The notes: generated by a model not told the origin, from the sequence alone. 64,000 nt of DNA from Streptomyces sp. NBC_01294 (GCF_035917235.1 NZ_CP108423.1:5795501-5859500); one strand, 5' to 3'. Numbered from the stretch's first letter, positions 54,468 to 63,210 are shown. Numbers and translations are program-made.

Positions 54468-55166
54468 ATGGCGAGGAAGTCAAACGCAGAGACTGCTGCG
54501 AACCCCGGGCGACTGAAGCAGATCGCCCTGACGTACAAGATGACGCGCAAGGCCGACCCGAAGGTCGGTCTGATCGTCGCGGGCGTGGGAATCGTCACCT
54601 TCGGTGTCTTTCTTGCGATCGGCTTCCTGATCGGCCACGAGATCTACCTGGGCATCCTGGGCTTCCTCGTGGCGTTCCTCGCGATGGCGATCGTCTTCGG
54701 ACGACGGGCCGAGCGGGCTGCCTTCGGGCAGATGGAAGGACAGCCGGGTGCGGCCGCTGCCGTGCTGGACAACGTGGGACGGGGCTGGACGACCACCCCG
54801 GCCGTCGCGATGACCCGACAGCAGGACATCGTCCACCGGGCCGTCGGCAAGGCCGGCGTCGTGCTGATCGCCGAGGGCAACCCGAACCGTGTGAAGCCGC
54901 TGCTCGGCAACGAGAAGAAGAAGCTGGCCCGGATCATGCCGGACGTGCCGGTGCACGACTTCATCGTGGGCACGGGCGAGGGCGAGGTGCCGCTCAAGAA
55001 GGTGCGCACCACCCTGCTCAAGCTCCCGCGCGTGCTGACCGGACCGCAGATCACCCAGGTCAACGACAAGCTGCGGGCCATGGGTGACCTCATGAGCAAC
55101 ATGCCGCTGCCGAAGGGCCCGATGCCCAAGGGCATGAAGATGCCGCGCGGCGGAAAGATGCGCTGA
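54468..55166 (+). CDS. DUF4191 membrane protein
   Basis: The 232-residue protein has a basic N-terminus, two membrane helices (VGLIVAGVGIVTFGVFLAIG, LGILGFLVAFLAMAIVFG) and a cytoplasmic domain with RGWTTTPAVAMTRQQDIVHRAVGKAGVVLIAEG. The tail is Met/Lys/Pro-rich (LPKGPMPKGMKMPRGG). This matches the actinobacterial DUF4191 family, found beside lipA and glnA in related genomes. Function unknown. Confidence 0.85.
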   Translation: MARKSNAETAANPGRLKQIALTYKMTRKADPKVGLIVAGVGIVTFGVFLAIGFLIGHEIYLGILGFLVAFLAMAIVFGRRAERAAFGQMEGQPGAAAAVLDNVGRGWTTTPAVAMTRQQDIVHRAVGKAGVVLIAEGNPNRVKPLLGNEKKKLARIMPDVPVHDFIVGTGEGEVPLKKVRTTLLKLPRVLTGPQITQVNDKLRAMGDLMSNMPLPKGPMPKGMKMPRGGKMR

Positions 55167-55194
55167 CCCGCTCAGCCGATTTTCGTATACGAGA

Positions 55195-55236
55195 CAGGGG
55201 CGCCTCCCGAACCGACCGGTTCGGGAGGCGCCCCTG
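55195..55236. terminator. Bidirectional terminator, 19-bp perfect stem
   Basis: CAGGGGCGCCTCCCGAACC (55195-55213) pairs perfectly with 55218-55236 around a GACC loop. It lies between convergent genes, 28 bases after the DUF4191 stop and 26 bases beyond the RDD stop. Confidence 0.92.
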
Positions 55237-55262
55237 CTTCGTACGGAGAACGTACGGAAAAC

Positions 55263-55730
55263 TCAGATGCGGACCTGGACGGCGCGCGCGAGGCGATCGT
55301 GCAGACCGCGGCCGTCGCGGTCCCAGATCAGCGCCGGGACGACCAGGGCCAGCAGCAGCGTGCGCACGCACACCCGGACGAAGCCGAGGCGGCCGCCGGA
55401 CTCCGAGATCACCCGGATGCCCAGGGCCCGCTTGCCGGGCGTGGAGCCCACGGTGCCGACCGTCAGGACGGTCAGGGCCACGAAGAGCCCGAGGGTCCAG
55501 TTGCCCGCCGCGGCCAGGTTGCCGCCCGTGATCAGCCCGTACGCAATCAGCTGGCAGCCGATCCAGTCGAGGGCGACGGCGCCGAGCCGGCGCCCGAACC
55601 GTGCCGACGAGCCGGGCCCCTGCTGCGGCAGGCCGAGCCGCTGGCCCGGATAGCCGAAGTCGACGCCCATGTCCTCGGCGGCCGCGCGGGGGCCGGAGAG
55701 CCAGGATCCGATTGCCTGTCTGTTGTCCAC
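55263..55730 (-). CDS. RDD-family membrane protein
   Basis: The 155-residue protein begins at GTG 55730 (VDNRQAIGSWLSGP). It has the RDD pattern: ARFGRRLGAVALDWIGCQL (Arg, then Asp in helix one), three membrane helices, GSTPGKRALGIRVIS and IWDRDGRGLHDRLA. RDD proteins are proposed transport-like or membrane adaptors without a settled role. It is divergent from glnA; the shared 184-base gap holds the GlnR box. Confidence 0.87.
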   Translation of the reverse strand: MDNRQAIGSWLSGPRAAAEDMGVDFGYPGQRLGLPQQGPGSSARFGRRLGAVALDWIGCQLIAYGLITGGNLAAAGNWTLGLFVALTVLTVGTVGSTPGKRALGIRVISESGGRLGFVRVCVRTLLLALVVPALIWDRDGRGLHDRLARAVQVRI

Positions 55731-55778
55731 CCGACCACGGTACCGGTGGCGCTGCACGTCACTCCGGCGGGACCCTGG

Positions 55779-55816
55779 TTAACTTGTGCGAAACAAATGG
55801 GTCATGCTTGAGAAAT
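55779..55816 (+). promoter_or_regulatory. GlnR box upstream of glnA
   Basis: Four 5-mers with exact six-base spacing: TTAAC, GAAAC, GTCAT and GAAAT. They match the Streptomyces GlnR consensus gTnAC-n6-GaAAC-n6-GtnAC-n6-GAAAc at most positions. The site ends 98 bases before the glnA start. Confidence 0.9.
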
Positions 55817-55914
55817 CCCGCCTGCTTATGGTCGGGTCAGCGTGCGGCACCGCACTGACGCACCACGAGCTATAAAGCCCGCCCTGCCCCGGGGCCGGGA
55901 GTAGGAGGAGTTGG

Positions 55915-57324
55915 ATGTTCCAGAACGCCGACGAAGTGAAGCAGTACATCGAGGAGAACGACGTCAAGTTCGTCGACGTCCGCTTCTGCGACCTGCCTGG
56001 TGTGATGCAGCACTTCACCATCCCGGGGCGCGCGTTCGACCCGAACGAGGAGCTGGCCTTCGACGGCTCGTCGATCCGCGGCTTCCAGGCGATCCACGAG
56101 TCCGACATGGCGCTGCGTGCCGACATCAGCACCGCGCGCCTGGACCCGTTCCGCAAGGACAAGACGCTCAACATCAACTTCTTCATCCACGACCCGATCA
56201 CGGGTGAGGCCTACAGCCGCGACCCGCGCAACATCGCGAAGAAGGCCGAGGCGTACCTCGCCTCCACCGGCATCGCCGACACCGCGTACTTCGGCCCCGA
56301 GGCCGAGTTCTACGTGTTCGACAGCGTGCGCTTCGCGACCACCGCGAACGAGAGCTTCTACCACATCGACTCCGAGGCCGGTGCCTGGAACACGGGCTCC
56401 GAGGAGAACAACCGTGGTTACAAGGTCCGCTACAAGGGTGGGTACTTCCCCGTAGCCCCGGTCGACCACTTCGCCGACCTGCGCGCCGAGATCTCCCTCG
56501 AGCTGGACGCCCAGGGCCTCCAGGTCGAGCGCCAGCACCACGAGGTCGGCACCGGTGGCCAGGCCGAGATCAACTACAAGTTCAACACGCTGCTCGCCGC
56601 GGCCGACGACCTGATGCTCTTCAAGTACATCGTGAAGAACGTCGCCTGGCGCAACGGCAAGACCGCGACCTTCATGCCGAAGCCGATCTTCGGTGACAAC
56701 GGCTCGGGCATGCACGTGCACCAGTCGCTGTGGGCGAACGGCGACCCGCTGTTCTACGACGAGGCCGGCTACGCGGGCCTGTCGGACACCGCGCGCTACT
56801 ACATCGGCGGCATCCTCAAGCACGCCCCGTCGCTGCTGGCGTTCACCAACCCGACGGTGAACTCCTACCACCGCCTGGTGCCGGGCTTCGAGGCGCCGGT
56901 CAACATGGTGTACTCGCAGCGCAACCGCTCCGCCGCCATGCGCATCCCGATCACCGGCTCGAACCCGAAGGCCAAGCGCGTCGAGTTCCGCGCCCCGGAC
57001 CCGTCGTCCAACCCGTACCTCGCCTTCGCGGCGCTGCTGCTCGCGGGCCTCGACGGTGTCAAGAACAAGATCGAGCCGATGGAGCCGATCGACAAGGACC
57101 TCTACGAGCTCTCGCCCGACGAGCACGCGAGCGTCCCGCAGGTCCCGACCAGCCTCGAGGACGTGCTGAAGGCGCTGGAGGCGGACCACGAGTACCTCCT
57201 GGCCGGCGGCGTCTTCACCCCCGACCTGATCGAGACCTGGATCGACTACAAGCGCACGCACGAGATCGCCCCGATCGCGCAGCGTCCGCACCCGCACGAG
57301 TTCGAGCTCTACTTCGACCTCTAG
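55915..57324 (+). CDS. glnA: Glutamine synthetase type I
   Basis: The 469-residue enzyme is a GSI-beta. Signatures are FDGSSIRGF, the ATP region [18 protein letters not shown] and NRSAAMRIP. The regulatory site DLYELSPDE has Tyr397, the residue that GlnE modifies with AMP. It makes glutamine from glutamate and ammonia as the main assimilation enzyme. GGAGGAG precedes the ATG by about five bases. The upstream GlnR box and the glnE gene at the other end of the window give both transcriptional and enzymatic control. Confidence 0.97.
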   Translation: MFQNADEVKQYIEENDVKFVDVRFCDLPGVMQHFTIPGRAFDPNEELAFDGSSIRGFQAIHESDMALRADISTARLDPFRKDKTLNINFFIHDPITGEAYSRDPRNIAKKAEAYLASTGIADTAYFGPEAEFYVFDSVRFATTANESFYHIDSEAGAWNTGSEENNRGYKVRYKGGYFPVAPVDHFADLRAEISLELDAQGLQVERQHHEVGTGGQAEINYKFNTLLAAADDLMLFKYIVKNVAWRNGKTATFMPKPIFGDNGSGMHVHQSLWANGDPLFYDEAGYAGLSDTARYYIGGILKHAPSLLAFTNPTVNSYHRLVPGFEAPVNMVYSQRNRSAAMRIPITGSNPKAKRVEFRAPDPSSNPYLAFAALLLAGLDGVKNKIEPMEPIDKDLYELSPDEHASVPQVPTSLEDVLKALEADHEYLLAGGVFTPDLIETWIDYKRTHEIAPIAQRPHPHEFELYFDL

Positions 57325-57360
57325 TCGAACCCGCTCGGAACGAGCGTCATGCCTGATGGG

Positions 57361-57400
57361 AGGCCCCCCGCCACTCTCCACGGAGAGCGGCGGGGGGCCT
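57361..57400 (+). terminator. Terminator after glnA
   Basis: AGGCCCCCCGCC (57361-57372) pairs with GGCGGGGGGCCT (57389-57400); an inner CTCTCC/GGAGAG stem continues it, and TTCTGCTTT follows. It lies 37 bases after the glnA stop. Confidence 0.9.
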
Positions 57401-57480
57401 TCTGCTTTGACAGCGGGTCGCGCTCGGGTGAGGGTAGAAATGTCCTAAAGGCCGAATAAGCGAGACATGTGCGGAGGTGC

Positions 57481-58152
57481 ATGAAAATGCGCCGTAGGAT
57501 CGTTGCGGCAGCCATGGCAGGCGCCGCGGGAGTCGCGATAGGTCTGCTGCCCGTGGCCAGTGCCTCGGCTTCGGTCGTCACCAGTGGTGGCGGGGGCGGG
57601 AACGGCGGCTACGACTGCTACCGGTACCCCTCGAACCGTTCCGACGCCCGGTGGGGCTACTGCTGCGACCGTGACTGGCGCGACCGGCCGAGCTGGTGCG
57701 GGGACCAGGGCGGAGTCGGCGGATACAACGACAACTGGCGCGACAACAACTGGCGCGACGCCAACTGGCACTCGAACTGGAACGACTCCGGCCGAGGCGG
57801 CAACGGCGACTGGGACTGGGGCAACGGCCGTGGCGGTAACGGCGACTGGGGCAACAACGACTGGGGCAACGGTCGCGGCGGTAACGGCGACTGGGGCAAC
57901 AACGACTGGGGCAACGGCCGTGGCGGTAACGGTGACTGGGGCGGCGGCGGTGGCGGCAATGGTGACTGGGGCGGCGGCGGTGGCGGCGGCAATGGTGACT
58001 GGGGCGGCGGCGGTGGCGGCGGCAATGGTGACTGGGGCGGCGGCGGTGGCGGCGGCAACGGTGACTGGGGCGGCGGCGGTGGCGGCGGCAACGGTGACTG
58101 GGGCGGCGGTGGCGGCGGCAACGGTGACTGGGGCGGCGGCGGTGGCCGCTGA
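57481..58152 (+). CDS. Secreted Gly-Asn-Asp-Trp repeat protein
   Basis: The 223-residue product has a signal peptide (MKMRRRIVAAAMAGAAG to ASASA, about residue 35). A Cys-containing segment follows (YDCYRYPSNRSDARWGYCCD, PSWCG), then Asn/Trp-rich sequence and about ten repeats of GNGDWG joined by runs of Gly. GGAGG precedes ATG 57481 by a few bases. I do not recognise a family. The design, with regular Asp-Trp in Gly spacers and four to five Cys near the front, suggests a surface or matrix protein. Repeat copy number probably varies. Confidence 0.85.
   Translation: MKMRRRIVAAAMAGAAGVAIGLLPVASASASVVTSGGGGGNGGYDCYRYPSNRSDARWGYCCDRDWRDRPSWCGDQGGVGGYNDNWRDNNWRDANWHSNWNDSGRGGNGDWDWGNGRGGNGDWGNNDWGNGRGGNGDWGNNDWGNGRGGNGDWGGGGGGNGDWGGGGGGGNGDWGGGGGGGNGDWGGGGGGGNGDWGGGGGGGNGDWGGGGGGNGDWGGGGGR
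57801..58146 (+). repeat. Tandem coding repeats GNGDWG(G)n
   Basis: Units of 18-30 bases encode Gly-Asn-Gly-Asp-Trp-Gly with varying Gly spacers. Early units carry GNNDWGNGRG; later ones are pure GGGGGG. The base sequence (GGTGACTGGGGCGGCGGC) is nearly uniform in the later copies, consistent with recent expansion. Confidence 0.92.
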
Positions 58153-58210
58153 CACCGGTCGGTAAGACGCAGGGCCACGGGCCTTGGGCGACGCCCCTGC
58201 TGCGCTGAGG

Positions 58211-58864
58211 TCAGCGCAGCAGGGGCATCGCGCCGGTGAGGTCGCGCAGGCACCTGACCGCGAGTTCGGCGGGCGAGCCGGGGCCCGAGACCGGGGCGTC
58301 CGTGGTCGACCACAGCTCCAGCGCGACGCGAATCGCGTCCGTGGCGGCCGCGGCGAGCAGACGTACCTCCAGCGGGTCGGCGTCCGGCCCCGCCAGCCGG
58401 GCGAGCACCGGGACCAGGTGCTCCTCGGAGTCCTGGTTCACGCAGTACCAGACCGCCCGCAGCGCATGGTCCCCCGCCGCCGCGCGCAGCAGGCCGCGGG
58501 TCACCTCCAGGCCCTCCTCGACCGCCTGCGGGCCGCTCAGCGACCGCGTGACGGCACGTTCCAGGGCCTCGGTCAGGGGAGTGCCGGGATCCTCCTCGGC
58601 GAGCAGCGCGCGCCAGGCGTCACCGCCGCCCGCCAGCAGCGGGGCCACCGCCTCCTGCTTGTTGCGGAAGTAGCGGTAGAAGGTGCGCAGCGCCACCCCC
58701 GCCCGGTGGGCGATGTCCTCGGCGGTGGTGCCGTCGGGGCCGTGTTCGGCGAACAGTTCACAGGCCGCGCGGGCGATGTCGAGCTGGGTGGCGGCCTTGC
58801 GGCGCTCGGTCAGCGACTGGGCTCCGGGGCCGGCCTGGGGAGAGTACGGGCGAGGGGATCTCAC
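58211..58864 (-). CDS. TetR-family regulator divergent from an SDR gene
   Basis: The 217-residue protein contains LDIARAACELFAEHGPDGTTAEDIAHRAGVALRTFYRYFRNK, the TetR DNA-binding domain. The C-terminal half (EVTRGLLRAAAGDHALRAVW) fits the ligand domain. I start it at GTG 58864; ATG 58903 would add 13 residues. Its gap with the SDR gene is only 87 bases and holds two matching repeats (58873-58889, 58928-58944). It therefore most likely represses both itself and the SDR gene. Confidence 0.88.
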   Translation of the reverse strand: MRSPRPYSPQAGPGAQSLTERRKAATQLDIARAACELFAEHGPDGTTAEDIAHRAGVALRTFYRYFRNKQEAVAPLLAGGGDAWRALLAEEDPGTPLTEALERAVTRSLSGPQAVEEGLEVTRGLLRAAAGDHALRAVWYCVNQDSEEHLVPVLARLAGPDADPLEVRLLAAAATDAIRVALELWSTTDAPVSGPGSPAELAVRCLRDLTGAMPLLR

Positions 58865-58872
58865 GAGGTGAA

Positions 58873-58889
58873 GCGTACCTTCCGTACGC
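58873..58889. promoter_or_regulatory. TetR operator candidate 1
   Basis: Perfect inverted repeat GCGTAC-CTTCC-GTACGC, nine bases upstream of the TetR GTG start. If the longer TetR form is real this would be coding. Confidence 0.65.
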
Positions 58890-58906
58890 CTCGGCAACTG
58901 CATTCA

Positions 58907-58944
58907 TTGTCACCATGGCAAAACGTGTCATACCTTCGGTACGC
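58907..58944 (+). promoter_or_regulatory. SDR promoter and TetR operator candidate 2
   Basis: TTGTCA (58907-58912) could be a -35 with TACCTT (58931-58936) as -10 at 18-base spacing. The second operator copy, TCATAC-CTTCG-GTACGC (58928-58944, arms matching at four of six), overlaps the -10 directly. Both operators share TACCTTC, then GTACGC. Confidence 0.55.
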
Positions 58945-58951
58945 TCACGCC

Positions 58952-59722
58952 ATGAACCGTTACGAAGGACGTCGTGTCCTCATCACCGGCGGCGGCTCCG
59001 GCATCGGCCGCGCCACCGTCCACCGCATCCTCGCCGAGGGCGGCCGGGTCCACACGGTGGACGTCGACGAGGCCGGCCTGAAGGCCACCGCCGAGCAGGC
59101 CTCCGCCGCGGGCCACGAGGCCCGCCTCACCACCGCGCTCCTCGACATATCCCACGAGACCGCGGTCGAGGAGGGCGTGGCCGCCGCGACCCGCGCCCTC
59201 GGCGGACTCGACGTACTCGTCAACGCCGCGGGCATCCTGCGTTCCGCGCACACCCACGAGACCACGCTCGACCTCTGGAACAAGGTCATCGGGGTCAACC
59301 TGACCGGCACCTTCCTGATGATCCGCGCCTCGCTGCCGGCTCTGCTGGAGGGCGACCAGCCGGTCGTCGTGAACTTCAGCTCCACCTCGGCGTCCTTCGC
59401 GCACCCCTACATGTCCGCCTACGCGGCCAGCAAGGGCGGCATCCAGTCCATGACCCACGCGCTGGCCGCCGAGTACAGCAAGCAGGGCCTGCGCTTCGTC
59501 TCGGTCGCGCCCGGCTCCATCGAGTCCGGCATGACCACCGGCACCGGCCCCGGCCTGCCCGAGGACACCGACTGGTCGCTCTTCGCCAAGCTCGCCCCGG
59601 CCATCGGCCAGGGCTTCGCCGGCCCGCAGACCGTCGCCGGCGTCGTCGCCATGCTGGGCTCCGAGGACGGCGCGTTCATCACCGGTACGGAGATCCGCAT
59701 CGACGGCGGCACGCACTACTGA
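58952..59722 (+). CDS. Short-chain dehydrogenase/reductase
   Basis: The 256-residue SDR has the cofactor motif TGGGSGIG, NAAGIL, the catalytic Ser in VNFSSTSASF and YxxxK in SAYAASKGG. The C-terminus ITGTEIRIDGGTHY is typical of FabG-like enzymes. It would interconvert a hydroxy and keto group with NAD(P)H. Substrate unknown, but the adjacent TetR regulator probably senses the substrate or product. Its ATG lies only about ten bases past the operator, with a short or absent leader. Its stop touches the stop of the next, convergent gene. Confidence 0.9.
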   Translation: MNRYEGRRVLITGGGSGIGRATVHRILAEGGRVHTVDVDEAGLKATAEQASAAGHEARLTTALLDISHETAVEEGVAAATRALGGLDVLVNAAGILRSAHTHETTLDLWNKVIGVNLTGTFLMIRASLPALLEGDQPVVVNFSSTSASFAHPYMSAYAASKGGIQSMTHALAAEYSKQGLRFVSVAPGSIESGMTTGTGPGLPEDTDWSLFAKLAPAIGQGFAGPQTVAGVVAMLGSEDGAFITGTEIRIDGGTHY

Positions 59723-60241
59723 TCAGCCGCGGAACCGGTCCCACAGCCGGGGGAAGCGCTCCGCGAGCACGGCTTCGTTCTCGAAGTCCAGCGGGGCGCC
59801 CTCCGGCTCCGCCGCCTGCAGCGGGATCCCCAGATCCGGCGCCACCGCCCCGGTCAGCTGCTCGTAGGCCTCGTCGGCCGCGTACCCCAGTTCCTCGCCG
59901 TCGCCATCGATCTCCTCGTCGAACTCGCCGAGCAGCTCCGCCAGGTGGTCCGGATCGTGCACGCCGCCCTCGAACACCTCCCGCCCCTGGCCGATCAGCC
60001 AGCAGCGGAAGTAGTCGAACGCGTCGTCGCTCGCCCCGTCGAGCAGCACCCACGCCGCGCCCCACAGGTCCCAGGTGTACGCCCGGTTGTACCGGGACTC
60101 GAAGTGACGGGCGAAGTCCAGGACGGAGTCCGGGTCGAGCTGGGCCAGCCGCTCCACGAGCAGCTCGGCGTGTTCCTCGGGGTCGCCGTCGGCGGCCTCG
60201 CGGGTACGGTCGACGATCTCCCAGAACTCCGTCTCGTCCAT
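59723..60241 (-). CDS. DUF4240 protein
   Basis: The 172-residue acidic protein starts MDETEFWEIVDRTREAADGD, the DUF4240 hallmark, and continues with DFARHFESRYNRAYTWDLWGAAWVLLDG and FDYFRCWLIGQGREVFEG. GGAGCGG precedes ATG 60241. DUF4240 proteins are common in Streptomyces; some relate to SMI1/KNR4 or antitoxin-like folds, but no function is established. It is the next gene after aceE on the same strand, beyond a strong terminator. Confidence 0.82.
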   Translation of the reverse strand: MDETEFWEIVDRTREAADGDPEEHAELLVERLAQLDPDSVLDFARHFESRYNRAYTWDLWGAAWVLLDGASDDAFDYFRCWLIGQGREVFEGGVHDPDHLAELLGEFDEEIDGDGEELGYAADEAYEQLTGAVAPDLGIPLQAAEPEGAPLDFENEAVLAERFPRLWDRFRG

Positions 60242-60293
60242 CACCGCTCCAGCATCACGGGTCCGCCCCGGCGCCGCCACCGCTCATACGGCG

Positions 60294-60336
60294 AAAGGCC
60301 GGTGTCCGACCCCCGCTGGGGTGGACACCGGCCTTT
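60294..60336 (-). terminator. Terminator after aceE
   Basis: AAAGGCCGGTGTCC (60294-60307) pairs exactly with GGACACCGGCCTTT (60323-60336), with a nested ACCCC/GGGGT stem. It lies 18 bases beyond the aceE stop. Confidence 0.92.
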
Positions 60337-60354
60337 CACCGGTCACACGGAGCC

Positions 60355-63051
60355 TCAGAGGCCGTAGCGCTCCCGGGCCTCCTTGACGGAGGACGCCGGT
60401 ACCTCGCCGCGACGCGCGAGCTGGGCCAGCGCGGCCACCACGATCGACTGGGCGTCGACACCGAAGTGGCGGCGGGCGCCCTCACGGGTGTCGGACAGAC
60501 CGAAGCCGTCCGTGCCCAGCGAGGTGTAGTCCTGCTCGACCCACTGGCTGATCTGGTCCGGGACCTGGCGCATCCAGTCGGAGACGGCCAGGACCGGGCT
60601 GGTGACGCCCTCCAGCGCGCGGGTGACGTACGGGGTGCGCACCTCGCCGCGCAGCAGCGCCTCGTCGCACTCCAGCGCGTCGCGCCGCAGCTCGCCCCAG
60701 GAGGGGGCGGACCAGACGTCGGCGGCCACGTTCCAGTCGGCGGCCAGCAGCCTCTGCGCCTCCAGCACCCAGTGGATCGCCGTACCCGAGGCCATCAGCT
60801 GGATCTTGGGGGCGTCGGCGGCCGGGGCCTGCTCCGCCAGGTCGGCCGCCGTGTTGAAGCGGTACAGACCCTTGAGGATGCCCTCCTCGACGCCCTCGGG
60901 CATCGCGGGCTGCACCTTCGGCTCGTTGTAGACCGTCAGGTAGTAGAAGACGTTCGAGTCCTCACCTGGGACGGTCTCGCCGTACATGCGGCGCAGACCG
61001 TCCTTGACGATCACCGCGATCTCGTACGCGAAGGCCGGGTCGTAGTTGAGCGACGCCGGGTTCGTGGACGCGATCAGGTGCGAGTGGCCGTCCGCGTGCT
61101 GCAGGCCCTCACCGGTCAGCGTGGTGCGGCCGGCGGTCGCGCCGACGATGAAGCCCTTGCCGAGCTGGTCGGCGAGCTGCCACATCTGGTCGGCGGTGCG
61201 CTGCCAGCCGAACATCGAGTAGAAGATGTAGAACGGGATCATCGGCTCGCCGTGCGTCGCGTACGACGTGCAGGCGGCGATGAAGTCGGCCATGGCGCCG
61301 GCCTCGGTGATCCCCTCGTTGAGGATCTGGCCGTCCTTGGCCTCCTTGTAGTACATGAGCTGGTCGCGGTCGACCGGCTCGTACGTCTGGCCCAGCGGCG
61401 AGTAGATGCCGGCCGACGGGAAGAGGGACTCCATACCGAAGGTACGGGCCTCGTCGGGGACGATCGGCACCCAGCGCTTGCCGGTCTCCTTGTCCCGCAT
61501 CAGGTCCTTGACGAGCCGGACGAAGGCCATGGTGGTGGCCATCTCCTGCTTGCCGGAGCCCTTGAGCAGCGGGGCGAAGGAACGGTCGGCCGGAGCCGGC
61601 AGGGCGACCTGCTTGACCTTGCGGGCCGGGGCCGGACCGCCGAGCGCCGCGCGGCGCTCGTTCAGGTACCGCACCTCGGGGCTGTTCGCGCCCGGGTGGC
61701 CGTAGGGGACGACGCCGTCGGCGAAGGCGCTGTCCGGGATCGGGAGGCCAAGGCGGTCACGCATGTCCTTGAACTCGTCGATCGTCAGCTTCTTCATCTG
61801 GTGGTTCGCGTTCTTCGACTCGAACCCGGCACCCAGCGTGTAGCCCTTGACGGTCTGCGCCAGGATGACCGTCGGCGCGCCCTTGTGCTCCAGGGCGGCC
61901 TTGTACGCGGCATAGACCTTGCGGGGCTCGTGGCCGCCGCGGGAGGTGTGGAAGCACTCGGCGATCTTCGCGTCGGACAGGACGCCCGCCAGCTGCACGA
62001 GCTCGGCGTTGGCGCCGAAGAAGTGCTGGCGGATGTAGGCCACGTCGCGGGTCGCGTACGTCTGGAACTGCGCGTCCGGTACCTCGCGCAGGCGGCGTAC
62101 CAGGGCGCCCGTGGTGTCGAGCTGGAACAGCTCGTCCCAGGCGGAGCCCCACAGGGACTTGATGACGTTCCAGCCGGCGCCGCGGAACTGGGCTTCCAGC
62201 TCCTGCACGACGCGGAAGTTCGCGCGGACCGGACCGTCGAGGCGCTGCAGGTTGCAGTTGATGACGAAGGTCAGGTTGTCGAGCTGCTCGCGGGAGGCGA
62301 GGGCCAGGGCGGCGGTCGACTCGGGCTCGTCCATCTCGCCGTCGCCCAGGAAGGCCCAGACGTGCGAGTTGGCGGTGTCCTTGATGCTCCGGTTCTGCAG
62401 GTAGCGGTTGAAGCGCGCCTGGTAGATCGCGGAGAGCGGGCCGAGGCCCATGGACACCGTCGGGAACTCCCACAGCCACGGCAGGCGCCGCGGGTGCGGG
62501 TAGGACGGCAGGCCGTTGCCGCCGGACTCCTGGCGGAAGTTGTCGAGCTGCTGCTCGGAGATGCGTCCGTCGAGGAAGGCGCGGGCGTAGATGCCGGGGG
62601 AGGCGTGGCCCTGGATGTAGAGCTGGTCGCCCGATCCGTCGTCCTCCTTCCCGCGGAAGAAGTGCTGGAAGCCGGTCTCGTACAGCCACGCGGCCGAGGC
62701 GAAGGTGGCGATGTGGCCGCCGACGCCGTACTTGGAGCCGCGGGTCACCATGGCGGCCGCGTTCCAGCGGTTCCACGCGGTGATCCGGGCTTCCATCGCC
62801 TCGTCACCGGGGAACTCGGGCTCCGCGGCGGTGGGGATGGTGTTGACGTAATCCGTCTCCAGCAGCTTCGGCAGGGCGAGGCCGGCGGCCTCGGCGTGCT
62901 GCAGCGTGCGGCGGAGCAGGTATTCGGCGCGGCGCGTACCGGCGGCCTTGGCGACGGCGTCGAGGGAGGCCGCCCATTCGGCGGTCTCCTCGGTGTCGCG
63001 GTCCGGGAGCTGGTCGAGCTCGCTCGGAAGCTTTCCTACGGGGTCGGACAT
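60355..63051 (-). CDS. aceE: Pyruvate dehydrogenase E1 component (homodimeric)
   Basis: The 898-residue thiamine-diphosphate enzyme has the cofactor motif GDGEMDEPES near residue 235 with the closing Asn in INCNLQRLDG. Other family segments are RGSKYGVGGHIATFASAAWLYE and MFGWQRTADQMWQLAD. It decarboxylates pyruvate and passes acetyl to the lipoyl domains of E2, the groups made by lipB/lipA at 52-54 kb. The start ATG 63051 (MSDPVGKLPSELDQLPD) fits the family. A perfect palindrome upstream suggests control by the adjacent GntR regulator. Confidence 0.96.
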   Translation of the reverse strand: MSDPVGKLPSELDQLPDRDTEETAEWAASLDAVAKAAGTRRAEYLLRRTLQHAEAAGLALPKLLETDYVNTIPTAAEPEFPGDEAMEARITAWNRWNAAAMVTRGSKYGVGGHIATFASAAWLYETGFQHFFRGKEDDGSGDQLYIQGHASPGIYARAFLDGRISEQQLDNFRQESGGNGLPSYPHPRRLPWLWEFPTVSMGLGPLSAIYQARFNRYLQNRSIKDTANSHVWAFLGDGEMDEPESTAALALASREQLDNLTFVINCNLQRLDGPVRANFRVVQELEAQFRGAGWNVIKSLWGSAWDELFQLDTTGALVRRLREVPDAQFQTYATRDVAYIRQHFFGANAELVQLAGVLSDAKIAECFHTSRGGHEPRKVYAAYKAALEHKGAPTVILAQTVKGYTLGAGFESKNANHQMKKLTIDEFKDMRDRLGLPIPDSAFADGVVPYGHPGANSPEVRYLNERRAALGGPAPARKVKQVALPAPADRSFAPLLKGSGKQEMATTMAFVRLVKDLMRDKETGKRWVPIVPDEARTFGMESLFPSAGIYSPLGQTYEPVDRDQLMYYKEAKDGQILNEGITEAGAMADFIAACTSYATHGEPMIPFYIFYSMFGWQRTADQMWQLADQLGKGFIVGATAGRTTLTGEGLQHADGHSHLIASTNPASLNYDPAFAYEIAVIVKDGLRRMYGETVPGEDSNVFYYLTVYNEPKVQPAMPEGVEEGILKGLYRFNTAADLAEQAPAADAPKIQLMASGTAIHWVLEAQRLLAADWNVAADVWSAPSWGELRRDALECDEALLRGEVRTPYVTRALEGVTSPVLAVSDWMRQVPDQISQWVEQDYTSLGTDGFGLSDTREGARRHFGVDAQSIVVAALAQLARRGEVPASSVKEARERYGL

Positions 63052-63156
63052 CGGTGTGCGCCGCCTTCCGGACAAAGGAGAGGTGGTGAAGAAAATCCCT
63101 GACGGGCAGGACAGGGTCGTTGAACCTGGTTGAGGTCCGTGACGACTGTAAATCGC

Positions 63157-63173
63157 TGATCGATGATCGATCA
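63157..63173. promoter_or_regulatory. 17-bp palindromic operator candidate upstream of aceE
   Basis: TGATCGAT-G-ATCGATCA is a perfect 8-bp inverted repeat with a one-base centre, 106 bases before the aceE start. On the minus strand TTGATC at its edge could be a -35. GntR-family proteins of the FadR/PdhR kind bind short palindromes of this form, and such a gene lies directly upstream. Confidence 0.6.
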
Positions 63174-63210
63174 AATAAAAGTGACGAAGAAACGTCTAGC
63201 TGACGAAAGT

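Noticed and set aside
57801..58146. CRISPR-like spacing of repeats
   Set aside because: The repeats are in frame, encode GNGDWG units and have no unique spacers; no cas genes are present.
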